A stretch of 64,000 bases of DNA from Thiotrichales bacterium 19S9-11 (GTDB lineage: Bacteria > Pseudomonadota > Gammaproteobacteria > Francisellales > Francisellaceae). This document shows, piece after piece, positions 8,196 to 17,122 of the stretch; the first letter of the stretch is position 1, and each line of letters opens with the position of its first letter. Below the pieces are notes generated by a model. It made no database searches and was not told the origin of the DNA. It saw only the letters and a list, made by a program, of their open reading frames with translations. A program made the translations under genes and the position numbers. The DNA is taken from assembly GCA_021713395.1 (NCBI GenBank), contig JAKJJT010000004.1, positions 1-64,000 on the forward strand. The letters run 5' to 3'.

Positions 8196-8591
8196 ATGAG
8201 CCATTTAAAAACCATAAAAAAATATCATGATATAATCTGGAAGCAGAAAGATATTAGTGGCATAGACAAACTTTTCAATGAAGATGTCTTAATACATAGT
8301 CCACTTGAATCAGTTCATGGTACTAAGAGAATGAAGCAGATAGTACAACATTGGTATGATGGTTTTCCATCACTTGAAGTTTACTGGGATGATTTCATTG
8401 AACAAGGTAACAAATTAGTTTGCCGTTGGCATGCTCAAGGAATACATGAAGGTCAGTTCTTAGGGTTTCAACCAACTAGTAAAAAAGTTATTTATTCTGG
8501 TATTACTATTTATCAATTTAGTAATAATAAAGTTTCTGATTACTGGGCTGCTGTTGATATGGAAAATATTAAAAATCAAATAAAAAATTAA
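8196..8591 (+). CDS. SnoaL-like / NTF2-fold protein
   Basis: This 131-residue cytoplasmic protein looks like a SnoaL-type NTF2-like fold. An N-terminal helix pair (KYHDIIWKQKDISGIDKLFNED) is followed by VLIHSPL, the segment VQHWYDGFPSLEVYWDDFI, the strand KLVCRWHAQGIHEGQFLGFQPTSKK in parts, and a final VSDYWAAVD. Members act as small-molecule isomerases, hydrolases or cyclases, or have no known reaction, so the substrate cannot be given. It lies between an IS3 remnant and an unknown gene in the accessory region, with no obvious operon partner. Confidence 0.65.
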   Translation: MSHLKTIKKYHDIIWKQKDISGIDKLFNEDVLIHSPLESVHGTKRMKQIVQHWYDGFPSLEVYWDDFIEQGNKLVCRWHAQGIHEGQFLGFQPTSKKVIYSGITIYQFSNNKVSDYWAAVDMENIKNQIKN

Positions 8592-8663
8592 AAGCATCTA
8601 TTTTAACAATCTGCTCCCAAAAACAAGTTCGCGCGCGGACTATTAATCAAGCAAATCCAAAGT

Positions 8664-9020
8664 TTATGCTTGTGATATCATTGTAATATTCTTGATTGTA
8701 GATATTGATTTAATATTATGAAAAGGGCAAAAGATATATCCAGATACTTGTCCGTCAAAACTGTATCTCTCTGATTCAATATCCAATAGAAGAAAAGTAA
8801 TACCTTTAGATGAAATATTATGAATAGGTATATTATATTTACCTTTAAAACAATCATAATAGAGTTTCAAGTCTTGAGGGGTATTTATGAATTCTATCTT
8901 GAGCTTTAAGCCATCTAACTTTTCGAAGTTTTCAAAATAATCATCGCTATTACTTAAAACACCAATTGAGCATAAAAAGTCTATTATTTCAATATAGCGC
9001 TGTTTCAAACTACGTATCAA
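8664..9020 (-). CDS. Small protein of unknown function
   Basis: The 118-residue frame is not recognised. It has a helical N-terminus (KQRYIEIIDFLCSIG), a central LKLKIEFIN strand region, and a C-terminal half with alternating hydrophobic residues (GITFLLLDIES, GQVSGYIFCPFHN). There is no signal peptide or transmembrane helix. It starts just beside a HEPN-like remnant on the other strand, and in this setting could be part of a decayed toxin or defence locus. Low A/T bias at wobble positions cannot be used because the region is uniformly AT-rich. Confidence 0.4.
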   Translation of the reverse strand: MIRSLKQRYIEIIDFLCSIGVLSNSDDYFENFEKLDGLKLKIEFINTPQDLKLYYDCFKGKYNIPIHNISSKGITFLLLDIESERYSFDGQVSGYIFCPFHNIKSISTIKNITMISQA

Positions 9021-9271
9021 GCCTCAATGGCAAACTTAATTCCATAGTAAAGGTTAAAGATTTTTCCATAGTTGAATAAATAAGAAATAAATTAGCTCAT
9101 GAGTCTCTTGCTATATGGAGCTTTATTTTTACTATTCCAGATAAAAAAATTCCAGAGCTTTTAGCTAAATCAGTTAATGGTCAACTAGATAGATATATGA
9201 GTGATTTAGAACTAGCATATCAAAGCTACCTTAAATTAAAGGAGTTAAACACTCTTTATCAAAAATATTAA
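9014..9271 (+). pseudogene. HEPN-like domain remnant with in-frame stop
   Basis: The rightward frame reads YVSSLNGKLNSIVKVKDFSI, VE, then TAA at 9077-9079, then IRNKLAHESLAIWSFIF and on to a stop at 9271. IRNKLAHES carries the Rx4H motif characteristic of HEPN ribonuclease and toxin domains. The reading frame is coherent on both sides of the TAA but has no start codon before the motif, so it looks like a decayed gene tail. It abuts the 3' side of the tRNA-Arg gene, where such fragments accumulate. Confidence 0.35.
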
Positions 9272-9420
9272 ATTTGTTTCTAGCTTTTAGCATATTTTTA
9301 ATTTTTCTACTTGAAGACCAGAAAATAATGACGGTATTTTTGACGGTACTGAGAAATAATAATTGGATTTAGACGAATTGATTTATGGCCATGAAGATAT
9401 ATGTAATAAAGCTTTGAGAG

Positions 9421-9497
9421 TGGTGTCCCGAAGAGGATTCGAACCTCTGACCTACTCCTTAGGAGGGAGTCGCGCTATCCAGCTGTGCCACCGGGAC
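9421..9497 (-). tRNA. tRNA-Arg (anticodon CCT)
   Basis: The complement folds as a standard cloverleaf. The acceptor pair is GTCCCGG with TCGGGAC, the anticodon stem ACTCC/GGAGT closes the loop CTCCTAA, which gives anticodon CCT for AGG codons, and the T arm contains GGTTCGAATCC. CCA is encoded (9421-9423 on the plus strand read TGG). The 3' end faces the accessory region to the left, the usual orientation for island integration into a tRNA gene. Confidence 0.95.
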
Positions 9498-9589
9498 GTA
9501 AGAAATTAATTCTAAAAAGAATTCTTGCGCTAATCAAGTACTTTAAAATAACTCTTACGAACTAAGTTATGACTAGGTATATAATTCTT

Positions 9590-9618
9590 TTGATTTATAC
9601 GGCATTTATCCGTATAAT
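9590..9618 (+). promoter_or_regulatory. Promoter and palindromic operator of the DUF1778/GNAT operon
   Basis: TTGATT (9590-9595) and a perfect TATAAT (9613-9618) are separated by 17 bases, an ideal sigma-70 promoter. A perfect inverted repeat TATACGG (9596-9602) / CCGTATA (9610-9616) with a 7-base spacer fills the region between and overlaps the -10 box. Antitoxins of this family bind such palindromes and repress their own operon. The antitoxin ATG lies 28 bases downstream of the -10 box. Confidence 0.8.
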
Positions 9619-9645
9619 TATTAATAGTTAGAGAGGTTTTTATCT

Positions 9646-9948
9646 ATGAAATTACAACAAATCAATAATTATACTGCTGAAAAATCTGCTAGATTAGAAG
9701 CTAGAACAAGCCCCGAGCAAAAGAAGCTGATAAAGCATGCAGCTGATTTATGTGGTCAGTCGTTGACAGATTTTATTTTGCTTGCTTCACAAGAAGCGGC
9801 AAATAAAGTTATTCATGAGCATGAGGTAACTACTTTAACGGCTAAGGAATCAAAAAACTTTGTAAATGCACTGATGAAGCCTTCTAAACCTAATTCAGCG
9901 CTTAAAAAAGCAGCAAAACGTCACCATGATTTTTTTGATAAAGACTAA
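9646..9948 (+). CDS. DUF1778-family antitoxin (TacA-like)
   Basis: This 100-residue protein is the antitoxin of a type II pair. The ribbon-helix-helix DNA-binding part (about residues 12-60) contains KSARLEARTSPEQKKLIKHA and GQSLTDFILLASQEAA, characteristic of DUF1778. The C-terminal tail (about 65-100) is charged and probably wraps around the toxin. GAGAGG upstream is a good ribosome-binding site. It is co-transcribed with the acetyltransferase toxin 23 bases downstream and likely represses the promoter through the palindrome at 9596-9616. Confidence 0.9.
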   Translation: MKLQQINNYTAEKSARLEARTSPEQKKLIKHAADLCGQSLTDFILLASQEAANKVIHEHEVTTLTAKESKNFVNALMKPSKPNSALKKAAKRHHDFFDKD

Positions 9949-9971
9949 TTAAAGAACAAGGATGATAAGTC

Positions 9972-10472
9972 TTGAAGGAATTTCTAATTTCTCCATTAAG
10001 TAAAACACATAATAGGAAATCATTTTCTTGTGGTATTAAAGCTCTAGATACATATTTACATAAACAAGCAGGACAGGAGATTAGAAAAAAAGTAGCGGTG
10101 ACTTATGTGCTTTATGATAGAAATGAGAAGAAAGTCGCTGGCTACTATACACTATCTGCTAATATAATTGAGCTAATAGGTCTTCCAGATAGTATTCGAA
10201 AAAAATTACCACTTTACTCGTCATTACCTGCCACATTAATTGGGCGATTGGCTATAGATGAAAATTATCAAAAGAAAGGATTAGGAGAGTTAATGCTGGT
10301 TGATGCAATAAAACGAGCCTATCATACTAGTTTAGAAGTAGCCTCATATGCAATTATTGTCGATGCAATTAATAGTAACGCTAAAAAATTTTATCGAAAG
10401 TATGGATTTTTAGACTTATCTGTTAGTCAAAACTGTCTTTTTTTACCCATGAGTAGTATAGAGCACCTATGA
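9972..10472 (+). CDS. GNAT acetyltransferase toxin (TacT/AtaT-like)
   Basis: The 166-residue GNAT protein pairs with the DUF1778 antitoxin. Known members block translation by acetylating the amino group of charged aminoacyl-tRNA. Family marks include FSCGIKALDTYLHKQAGQ near the N-terminus, VAGYYTLSA in the core, LIGRLAID before the acetyl-CoA-binding loop NYQKKGLGE, and FYRKYGF near the end. The start is a TTG preceded by AAGGA nine bases upstream. The nearby ATG at 9962 is out of frame. The gene ends 10 bases before the convergent engB stop. Confidence 0.9.
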   Translation: MKEFLISPLSKTHNRKSFSCGIKALDTYLHKQAGQEIRKKVAVTYVLYDRNEKKVAGYYTLSANIIELIGLPDSIRKKLPLYSSLPATLIGRLAIDENYQKKGLGELMLVDAIKRAYHTSLEVASYAIIVDAINSNAKKFYRKYGFLDLSVSQNCLFLPMSSIEHL

Positions 10473-10482
10473 GGTTAGGAAG

Positions 10483-11082
10483 TTAAACGACCTCAAACCA
10501 TTCATCTAGTTTTTTGATTAGTTTATCAAGGCCTGTTTTTTTCAATGCAGAAAAATGTTGAACAGTAATTAAGTCTCCATAGTCACCAATGGCATCATAA
10601 ACTTCATTTAGTGCTAATTGACGTTCTTTATTGGTCAGTTTATCTGACTTAGTTAATAAAATATGTAATGGCTTATTAACATTAATTGCCCATTGCATCA
10701 TTAAAAGATCAAAGTCTTTTAGCCTATGCCTTGGGTCTGTTAAAAGAATAATACCTTTTAAGCAATTTCTGTGAGTTAGATAAGTATCAATGAGTTTTCG
10801 CCATTGCTTGATCATTTTTAATGGTACTTTGGCATAGCCATAACCAGGTAAGTCGATTAATTTTCGTTCATCATCAACTGGGAAAATATTAATGAGTTGT
10901 GTTCTACCTGGTGTTTTACTGACGCGAGCTAATTGTTTTTGTTGTGTTAAGGTATTTAATGCACTTGATTTGCCAGCATTTGAGCGTCCCGCAAAGGCAA
11001 TTTCGTAGCCCTCATCTGGAGGTAGTTGTTCAATCTCAGCAACACTTTTTAAAAAATGTGCTTTGTGATAATTAAGACCCAT
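10483..11082 (-). CDS. engB: Ribosome-biogenesis GTPase EngB (YihA/YsxC)
   Basis: This GTPase assists assembly of the large ribosomal subunit. It has the G1 loop GRSNAGKSS, the G2/G3 region TPGRTQLIN and DLPGYGYAKV, and the G4 motif TKSD, spanning the usual ~200 residues. Two in-frame ATGs exist; the second (11082) is favoured because AAAGA lies 8 bases before it. It is monocistronic and converges on the GNAT toxin gene, marking the return to core genome right of the tRNA. Confidence 0.95.
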   Translation of the reverse strand: MGLNYHKAHFLKSVAEIEQLPPDEGYEIAFAGRSNAGKSSALNTLTQQKQLARVSKTPGRTQLINIFPVDDERKLIDLPGYGYAKVPLKMIKQWRKLIDTYLTHRNCLKGIILLTDPRHRLKDFDLLMMQWAINVNKPLHILLTKSDKLTNKERQLALNEVYDAIGDYGDLITVQHFSALKKTGLDKLIKKLDEWFEVV

Positions 11083-11171
11083 ATGATTCATTCTTTATTT
11101 AAATTTTTATTGATTGTATCCTAAAACTTGGGAAAATGGAGGAACAATTTTTTGAAAAGGGACTATTCTTC

Positions 11172-12314
11172 ATGAAAATATTAATTGTTGGTGCAGGTAT
11201 TGCTGGTTTAACTATGGCTAGAGCCTTACGTCAGCAAGGGTTTAATAATATAACTTTGATTGAAAAAGAAAAAGCTTTAATGCAAACAGGTAGTGGAATT
11301 GCACTACCGGCAAATGCAACTAAAGCATTAGAATACTTGGGCCTTAAATCTGAATTAATGCAAATCGCACATCCAGTAAAGGAAATTATTTATGCAAAGC
11401 CATCAGGTAAAGTTTTAAATAAAACTAGTCTATTAGAAGGTGACTTAGGTTACTCTGAGTTTGTGGCATTACATCGTAAAGATTTGTTAAATATATTATA
11501 CCAAGATGATTTTAATGTGCAGTTTGGGCAAACCATTTCAGAGCTTAAGTATAAAGATAAAACGCATAAGGTTTTTACAAAATTTGCAAATGGTAAGGAA
11601 TATGCCTGGGATCTGATTATTGGTGCAGATGGCATTCACTCTCAAACAAGAGCGCTTTGCTTTGGTAAACAACAGCTAAAGCAACATGATATTTTAAATT
11701 GGCGCTTTGTTGCAGATTTAGATACAAGCCGAGTTCAACCTACTTATTATTTAGGTAAAGATACTTGTTTTTTAATTTATCCTATTTCAACAAATCAAGT
11801 GTATTGTTATGCGCATATTTCTCATTCTGATATTGGCTGCTTAGATAAGCCAAAAGCAACTTTAATGCAAAAATTTAAGTCTCATGTGCCTGTTGTTCGA
11901 GAGTTAATTGATCAAGTTAGTGATAATGATATTATTTGCGGCCAATTACAGTCAGTTCCTGAGATAACTTATTTTAAAGATAAAGTTGTATGGATTGGTG
12001 ATGCATCTAATGCATGTAGCCCTCTTTTACAACAAGGTGCAGCAGCTGCTTTTGAGGATGCTATTACATTGGCTTATATGTTAAAAAGACGACCATCTAA
12101 TAAGGCCTTACAAGCTTACCAACAAAATAGACAGCCAAGAATATCTTGGATTGTTGAGCGTTCAGATGGGCCACTCGATAATCCGTTATTTAAAAAGATG
12201 CCATGGTTGGCTATGATGTTAAGAAATTCATTAATTAAAAAACATGGCCCACTTAATGTTCAAGGCTGGCGTGAACTATACAAAATGAACCCATTAGATC
12301 AACTGGCTAATTAA
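11172..12314 (+). CDS. FAD-dependent monooxygenase (PF01494 type)
   Basis: The 380-residue flavoprotein belongs to the aromatic-hydroxylase/UbiH-like group. It has the Rossmann motif VGAGIAGLTMARAL near the N-terminus, the middle GADGIHSQTR motif, and the C-terminal GDASNACSPLLQQGAAAAFE that binds the FAD pyrophosphate. The start at 11172 is chosen because MKILIVGAG begins the fold and AAGGGA lies 10 bases upstream. A longer frame from 11136 lacks a clear ribosome-binding site. Substrate is unknown; it stands immediately before glyS, a position usually taken by glyQ. Confidence 0.8.
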   Translation: MKILIVGAGIAGLTMARALRQQGFNNITLIEKEKALMQTGSGIALPANATKALEYLGLKSELMQIAHPVKEIIYAKPSGKVLNKTSLLEGDLGYSEFVALHRKDLLNILYQDDFNVQFGQTISELKYKDKTHKVFTKFANGKEYAWDLIIGADGIHSQTRALCFGKQQLKQHDILNWRFVADLDTSRVQPTYYLGKDTCFLIYPISTNQVYCYAHISHSDIGCLDKPKATLMQKFKSHVPVVRELIDQVSDNDIICGQLQSVPEITYFKDKVVWIGDASNACSPLLQQGAAAAFEDAITLAYMLKRRPSNKALQAYQQNRQPRISWIVERSDGPLDNPLFKKMPWLAMMLRNSLIKKHGPLNVQGWRELYKMNPLDQLAN

Positions 12315-12430
12315 TAAATTCTACTATCAAAATTCTCTTAACCAGGTAAAATAGACCTTTGTAGATTAAACTAGATCTTTAAACATCTTGCACTCTAGTT
12401 AAAAGAATCAAAATAGGATTATTTAGAGAT

Positions 12431-14509
12431 ATGAAAAAAACGGCAGATTTATTATTTGAAATTGGTACTGAAGAGCTGCCGCCAAAGGCATTGCGACACT
12501 TATCAGAAAGCTTGAAAGAAAGCATGGTAACGCAGCTTGAAAAATTAAAAATTAGTTTTTCAGGCGCTTTTAGTTATGCGTCACCTAGACGTTTAGCTGT
12601 TATGATTGAATCAGTTCAAGTAATACAAGAAGATAAAAAAATCATGCGTCAAGGTCCATTTGTGTCCCATGCGTATGATAAAAGCGGCAAGCCAACACCA
12701 GCAGCTTTAGGTTTTGCACGTTCTTGTGGTGTTGATAATGTTGATCAATTAGATAAAATTAAAACAGACAAAGGCGATAAGCTTGCTTTTGAAGTTATTG
12801 AAAAGGGTAAAGTCTTATCTGATCTGATTGCGCCGATATTAACGAGAGCAATTAAGTCATTGCCAATACCTAAAATGATGCGTTGGGGTGATTATGACTA
12901 TCAGTTTGTTCGCCCAGTACACTGGCTTGTTTTGATGTTAGACAAAGAAGTTGTTTCACTTCGTTTGTTTGGTCATGTAACAAGTAACTTAACTTATGGT
13001 CACCGCTTTCATGCCCCAGGTCCGATAAAGATTACAGAACCTAAGGCTTATGTTAAATTATTAGAAGAGAAAGGGCATGTCTTAGTTGATTGGGGGCAAC
13101 GCAGAGAAAAACTTATTAGTCAGGCAAAAGAATTGGCAGAAAAACACCACGCAAAAGTTATTTTAGATGATGACTTGGTGGAAGAGGTAACAGCCATTGT
13201 TGAGTATCCACATGCTTTGGCAATTGAGTATGATGAAAACTTTCTGCGTGTGCCGCAAGAAGCGCTCATTTCAGCAATGCAAGGCCATCAAAAATGCTTT
13301 CCCATTGTTGATAAAAAAGATAAGTTAACAAACTATTGTATTACGATTAGTAATATTGATAGTCAGTATCCACAAAAAGTAATCGATGGTAATCGTAAAG
13401 TAATAGCTGCACGCTTGTCTGATGCACAGTTTTTTTATGATACAGATTTAAAGACACCACTTGATTCTCATTTGATCCGCTTAGAACATGTTACATTTCA
13501 AAAGCAGTTAGGGACAATGGCGGATAAGAGCAAGCGCATTGCTGAGCTAGCTCAGTGGATTACTGATAATTTGAATGAAAATACAGATCATGCCTATCGA
13601 GCTGGCATTTTGTCAAAAACAGACCTTATGACAGAGATGGTCTATGAGTTCCCAGAGTTACAAGGAGTGATGGGGCGATACTATGCAAAGGCACATGGTG
13701 AAGACAGTGTCATAGCAAATGCATTATTTGATCAATATTTACCTAGGTTTTCAGGTGACTACCTGCCAAGCAATGTGATTAGTCAGTCTGTCGCATTGGC
13801 AGATAGATTAGATACGTTAGTTGGTATTTTTGGTATTGGTTTAAAGCCTACAGGAGAAAAAGACCCCTTTGCTTTAAGGCGTCAAGCAATTGGTGTTTTG
13901 CGTATTTTAAAAGAATTTGATTTGCAACTTGATTTGTATGAATTATTGAAAAAAGCACACGCAATTTATCAAGTGCCACTACAGGAAAGTACAGTAGATG
14001 ACGTGTTTGATTTTTGTATGGAACGCCTAAAAGGGATGTATCGTGAATTAGATATTAATCCAAAAATTTTTGAGTCAGTTCGAGCGTTAAATATAACACA
14101 AATTGGTGATTTTGAACGCAGAGTACAAGCAGTTACAAGCTTTATTAGTTTGCCTCAGGCAGAAGTTTTAGCTGGCCTTAATAAACGTGTAAGCCAAATA
14201 TTACAAAAAAACCGTAATGGAACAGCGCTTGACTATATCAATACAGACTTACTAAGTGCAACACAAGAGCAAGCTTTATTTAAAAAAATGCACCAAGTTG
14301 ATGCAAAAGTTAGCGCATTATTAGAGAAATTACATTATGATCAATCATTAGCACAACTTATCGAGTTAGAAGATGCAATTAGCGCTTTTTTTGATCACGT
14401 CATGGTGGTTGTGGATGACTTTAAAGTTAAAGAAAACCGTTTGGCTTTATTAAGACAGTTGCAACAAAATTTAAATCGAGTTGCGGATATTTCTCAGTTA
14501 GCAATTTAG
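12431..14509 (+). CDS. glyS: Glycine--tRNA ligase beta subunit
   Basis: GlyS is the beta chain of the bacterial alpha2beta2 glycyl-tRNA synthetase and binds tRNA-Gly. The 692-residue length is usual, and the N-terminus LLFEIGTEELPPKAL is the family signature, followed by MRWG and RPVHWLV, and later MQGHQKCFP and LADRLDTLVGIF. The alpha-subunit gene glyQ is not adjacent, which departs from the common glyQS order. GATTATTTAGAGAT before the ATG offers only a modest ribosome-binding site. Confidence 0.97.
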   Translation: MKKTADLLFEIGTEELPPKALRHLSESLKESMVTQLEKLKISFSGAFSYASPRRLAVMIESVQVIQEDKKIMRQGPFVSHAYDKSGKPTPAALGFARSCGVDNVDQLDKIKTDKGDKLAFEVIEKGKVLSDLIAPILTRAIKSLPIPKMMRWGDYDYQFVRPVHWLVLMLDKEVVSLRLFGHVTSNLTYGHRFHAPGPIKITEPKAYVKLLEEKGHVLVDWGQRREKLISQAKELAEKHHAKVILDDDLVEEVTAIVEYPHALAIEYDENFLRVPQEALISAMQGHQKCFPIVDKKDKLTNYCITISNIDSQYPQKVIDGNRKVIAARLSDAQFFYDTDLKTPLDSHLIRLEHVTFQKQLGTMADKSKRIAELAQWITDNLNENTDHAYRAGILSKTDLMTEMVYEFPELQGVMGRYYAKAHGEDSVIANALFDQYLPRFSGDYLPSNVISQSVALADRLDTLVGIFGIGLKPTGEKDPFALRRQAIGVLRILKEFDLQLDLYELLKKAHAIYQVPLQESTVDDVFDFCMERLKGMYRELDINPKIFESVRALNITQIGDFERRVQAVTSFISLPQAEVLAGLNKRVSQILQKNRNGTALDYINTDLLSATQEQALFKKMHQVDAKVSALLEKLHYDQSLAQLIELEDAISAFFDHVMVVVDDFKVKENRLALLRQLQQNLNRVADISQLAI

Positions 14510-14511
14510 CT

Positions 14512-14540
14512 TTAATCAGTTGATAAATATCTGCTACAAT
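14512..14540 (+). promoter_or_regulatory. Candidate extended -10 promoter of recA
   Basis: TTAATC (14512-14517) and TACAAT (14535-14540) are 17 bases apart, and TG two bases before the -10 box gives an extended -10. No LexA box of the CTGT-N8-ACAG type is visible between glyS and recA. Confidence 0.4.
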
Positions 14541-14604
14541 AAATTCAATTCTAAATGAATATTAGAAATTTCAATTTAATCACAAAAAAAGGAATAATTT
14601 GGTC

Positions 14605-15645
14605 ATGAGTGAAAGAGTACAAGCGTTAAATGCGGCATTATCTCAAATTGAAAGACAGTTTGGCAAAGGATCTATCATGCGAATGGGAGACCAGCCAAAA
14701 GCAAAGGATCTTGAAGTAATATCAACAGGGTCAATTGGTTTGGATGTTGCACTTGGTATTGGTGGCTTGCCAAAAGGAAGAGTTGTTGAAATTTATGGGG
14801 CAGAGTCTTCAGGTAAAACAACTTTAACACTTCAAGCGATTGCTGAGTGTCAAAAACAAGGCGGAACAGCTGCGTTTATTGATGCAGAGCATGCATTAGA
14901 CCCAATTTATGCTGAGGCATTAGGTGTTAAAGTTGATGATTTAATTGTCTCACAGCCAGATACAGGCGAGCAAGCATTAGAAATCGTTGATATGTTAGTT
15001 CGTTCAGGTGCTTGTGATATTGTTGTTGTTGACTCTGTTGCAGCCCTTACACCAAGAGCTGAAATTGAAGGTGATATGGGTGATTCACATGTTGGTTTAC
15101 AAGCGCGCTTAATGTCTCAAGCACTTAGAAAACTGACAGCTAATATTAAGCGTTCAAATACTTTAGTTGTATTTATTAACCAAATTAGAATGAAAATTGG
15201 TGTCATGTTTGGTAATCCTGAAACAACAACTGGTGGTAATGCATTAAAATTTTATGCTTCAGTTCGTCTTGAAATTCGCCGTAGTTCACCGATTAAAAAG
15301 GGTGATGAAATTTTAGGAAATGAGACAAAAGTAAAAGTCGTTAAGAACAAGGTATCTCCTCCATTTAAACAAGCTGAGTTTGATATTCTATATGGTGAAG
15401 GGACATCGCTTGAAGGTGAAATTATAGATTTAGGTGTTAAACATAAGCTCATTGAAAAATCAGGTGCTTGGTATAGCTATCAGGGCAAGAAAATTGGCCA
15501 AGGAAAAGATAATGTACGTCAGTGGTTAAAAGATAATCCAAAGACAAAAGATGAAATAGAAAAATTAATTCGTGAAATTACATTACCGAAAAAGGCAATT
15601 GATTTAAGTGATGATACGGATGCACTATCAAAGCTCAATGACTAA
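14605..15645 (+). CDS. recA: Recombinase RecA
   Basis: RecA catalyses strand exchange in homologous recombination. The Walker A motif GAESSGKT, the conserved [11 protein letters not shown] start and the L2 region [25 protein letters not shown] (in parts) are intact; length is about 346 residues. The ATG at 14605 is preferred for homology, although a TTG two codons upstream has AAGGA at closer spacing. It overlaps recX by 8 bases, and ruvB follows, forming a recombination operon. No SOS operator is visible upstream. Confidence 0.98.
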   Translation: MSERVQALNAALSQIERQFGKGSIMRMGDQPKAKDLEVISTGSIGLDVALGIGGLPKGRVVEIYGAESSGKTTLTLQAIAECQKQGGTAAFIDAEHALDPIYAEALGVKVDDLIVSQPDTGEQALEIVDMLVRSGACDIVVVDSVAALTPRAEIEGDMGDSHVGLQARLMSQALRKLTANIKRSNTLVVFINQIRMKIGVMFGNPETTTGGNALKFYASVRLEIRRSSPIKKGDEILGNETKVKVVKNKVSPPFKQAEFDILYGEGTSLEGEIIDLGVKHKLIEKSGAWYSYQGKKIGQGKDNVRQWLKDNPKTKDEIEKLIREITLPKKAIDLSDDTDALSKLND

Positions 15646-16102
15646 TTTAGATCAGAAGTTTAAAAGCGCAAGGCAGTACGCTTTGACGCTTTTAACGCAA
15701 AGAGAATATTCAGCAAAAGAACTAACAGAAAAGTTAACAAAATATTTAACAGCTGATGAAGCTTGTGAATTAGTATCATCCTTAGCCAAGGAGGGTTTGC
15801 AGAGTGATTATCGATTTACAGAGAGTTTAATACGATTTCACATGGGGCAAAATCGAGGGTTTTACAAAGTACAACAGCATTTGAAGCAAAAAGGCATTGA
15901 TGTACATATCATAGAAACGGTGCTTTCTGAATTAAATCCTCAATGGGAGTTACTTTGTTTAAACCGAATTGAAAAATATATTAAATCAGATGAAGACTTG
16001 CAAGACTTTAAAGTTATAGAAAAACTAAAACGGAATCTGATCTACCATGGTTTTTCATATGATAATATTAATCAAGCAATTAAAATGATAAAGGAAGGTT
16101 AG
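15638..16102 (+). CDS. recX: Regulatory protein RecX
   Basis: RecX modulates RecA filaments. The ~154-residue protein has the three-helix repeat style of the family, with [34 protein letters not shown] and a terminal [20 protein letters not shown]. The start at 15638 (ATGACTAA) overlaps the last 8 bases of recA and fits the family N-terminus. A frame open from 15608 adds ten unlikely residues. Overlap implies translational coupling with recA. Confidence 0.93.
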   Translation: MTNLDQKFKSARQYALTLLTQREYSAKELTEKLTKYLTADEACELVSSLAKEGLQSDYRFTESLIRFHMGQNRGFYKVQQHLKQKGIDVHIIETVLSELNPQWELLCLNRIEKYIKSDEDLQDFKVIEKLKRNLIYHGFSYDNINQAIKMIKEG

Positions 16103-16111
16103 GGCAGATAC

Positions 16112-17122
16112 ATGATAGAAACAGATAGGATTGTCTCAGGTTCAGAAAAGCCAGATGAAAATATCATTGATCGAGCGATTAGACCAAAAAAACTAAGTGA
16201 GTATGAAGGTCAACCTAAAGTTAGAGAGCAGATGGATATTTTTATTAAAGCTGCAAAAAAACGTAAAGATGCGCTTGATCATGTGCTTATTTTTGGACCA
16301 CCAGGTTTAGGCAAAACAACACTTTCTCATATTATCGCCAATGAAATGGGGGTGAACTTACGTCAAACTTCAGGCCCTGTTATTGTTAAAGCAGGTGATT
16401 TAGCAGCTATCTTAACTAACTTAGAAGAAAATGATGTCTTATTTATTGATGAAATTCATCGTTTAAGTCCAGTAGTTGAGGAAGTACTTTATCCAGCAAT
16501 GGAGGATAATCAGCTTGATATTATGATTGGTGAAGGGCCTGCTGCGCGGTCTATTAAGATTGACTTGCCGCCATTTACTTTAGTTGGTGCAACGACAAGG
16601 GCAGGTTTATTGACATCACCATTACGTGACCGTTTTGGTATTGTGCAACGTTTAGAGTTTTATAGTGTTGATGATTTGACAACGATTGTATTACGTTCAG
16701 CAGATAAGATGGAAATTCGTATTAAACCAGAAGGAGCAAAAGAAATTGCTAAGCGATCTCGTGGGACGCCGCGAATTGCTAATCGTCTATTACGCCGGGT
16801 TCGAGACTATGTTGAAGTTGAATCTGATGGTGTTATTACAGCTGAAAATGCAGATAAAGCGTTATTTATGATTAATATTGATGATGCTGGATTTGATCAT
16901 TTAGATCGAAATTATTTATCGACGCTAATTGAGAAGTTTAGCGGTGGTCCTGTCGGCCTTGATACAATGGCTGCTGCTATTGGTGAAGAGAAAGGCACTA
17001 TTGAAGATGTTATCGAGCCTTACTTGATTCAGCAGGGTTTATTGATGCGCACTGCACGGGGTAGAACAGCAACCATTCACGCTTATCGTTACTTTAACTT
17101 AGAAGCACCAAAAGAACTGTAA
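16112..17122 (+). CDS. ruvB: Holliday junction branch migration ATPase RuvB
   Basis: RuvB is the AAA+ motor that drives branch migration with RuvA. At 336 residues it is complete: [12 protein letters not shown] near the start, Walker [10 protein letters not shown], Walker B FIDEIHRL, sensor [19 protein letters not shown] and the C-terminal RTARGRTAT winged helix. It lies 9 bases after recX. ruvA and ruvC, frequent neighbours in other gammaproteobacteria, are absent here. Its TAA overlaps the next gene's ATG. Confidence 0.98.
   Translation: MIETDRIVSGSEKPDENIIDRAIRPKKLSEYEGQPKVREQMDIFIKAAKKRKDALDHVLIFGPPGLGKTTLSHIIANEMGVNLRQTSGPVIVKAGDLAAILTNLEENDVLFIDEIHRLSPVVEEVLYPAMEDNQLDIMIGEGPAARSIKIDLPPFTLVGATTRAGLLTSPLRDRFGIVQRLEFYSVDDLTTIVLRSADKMEIRIKPEGAKEIAKRSRGTPRIANRLLRRVRDYVEVESDGVITAENADKALFMINIDDAGFDHLDRNYLSTLIEKFSGGPVGLDTMAAAIGEEKGTIEDVIEPYLIQQGLLMRTARGRTATIHAYRYFNLEAPKEL

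Noticed and set aside
9326-9350. Direct repeat TGACGGTA ... TGACGGTA left of the tRNA
   Set aside because: Only two 8-base copies; too short to call an attachment core, and it does not match the tRNA 3' end.
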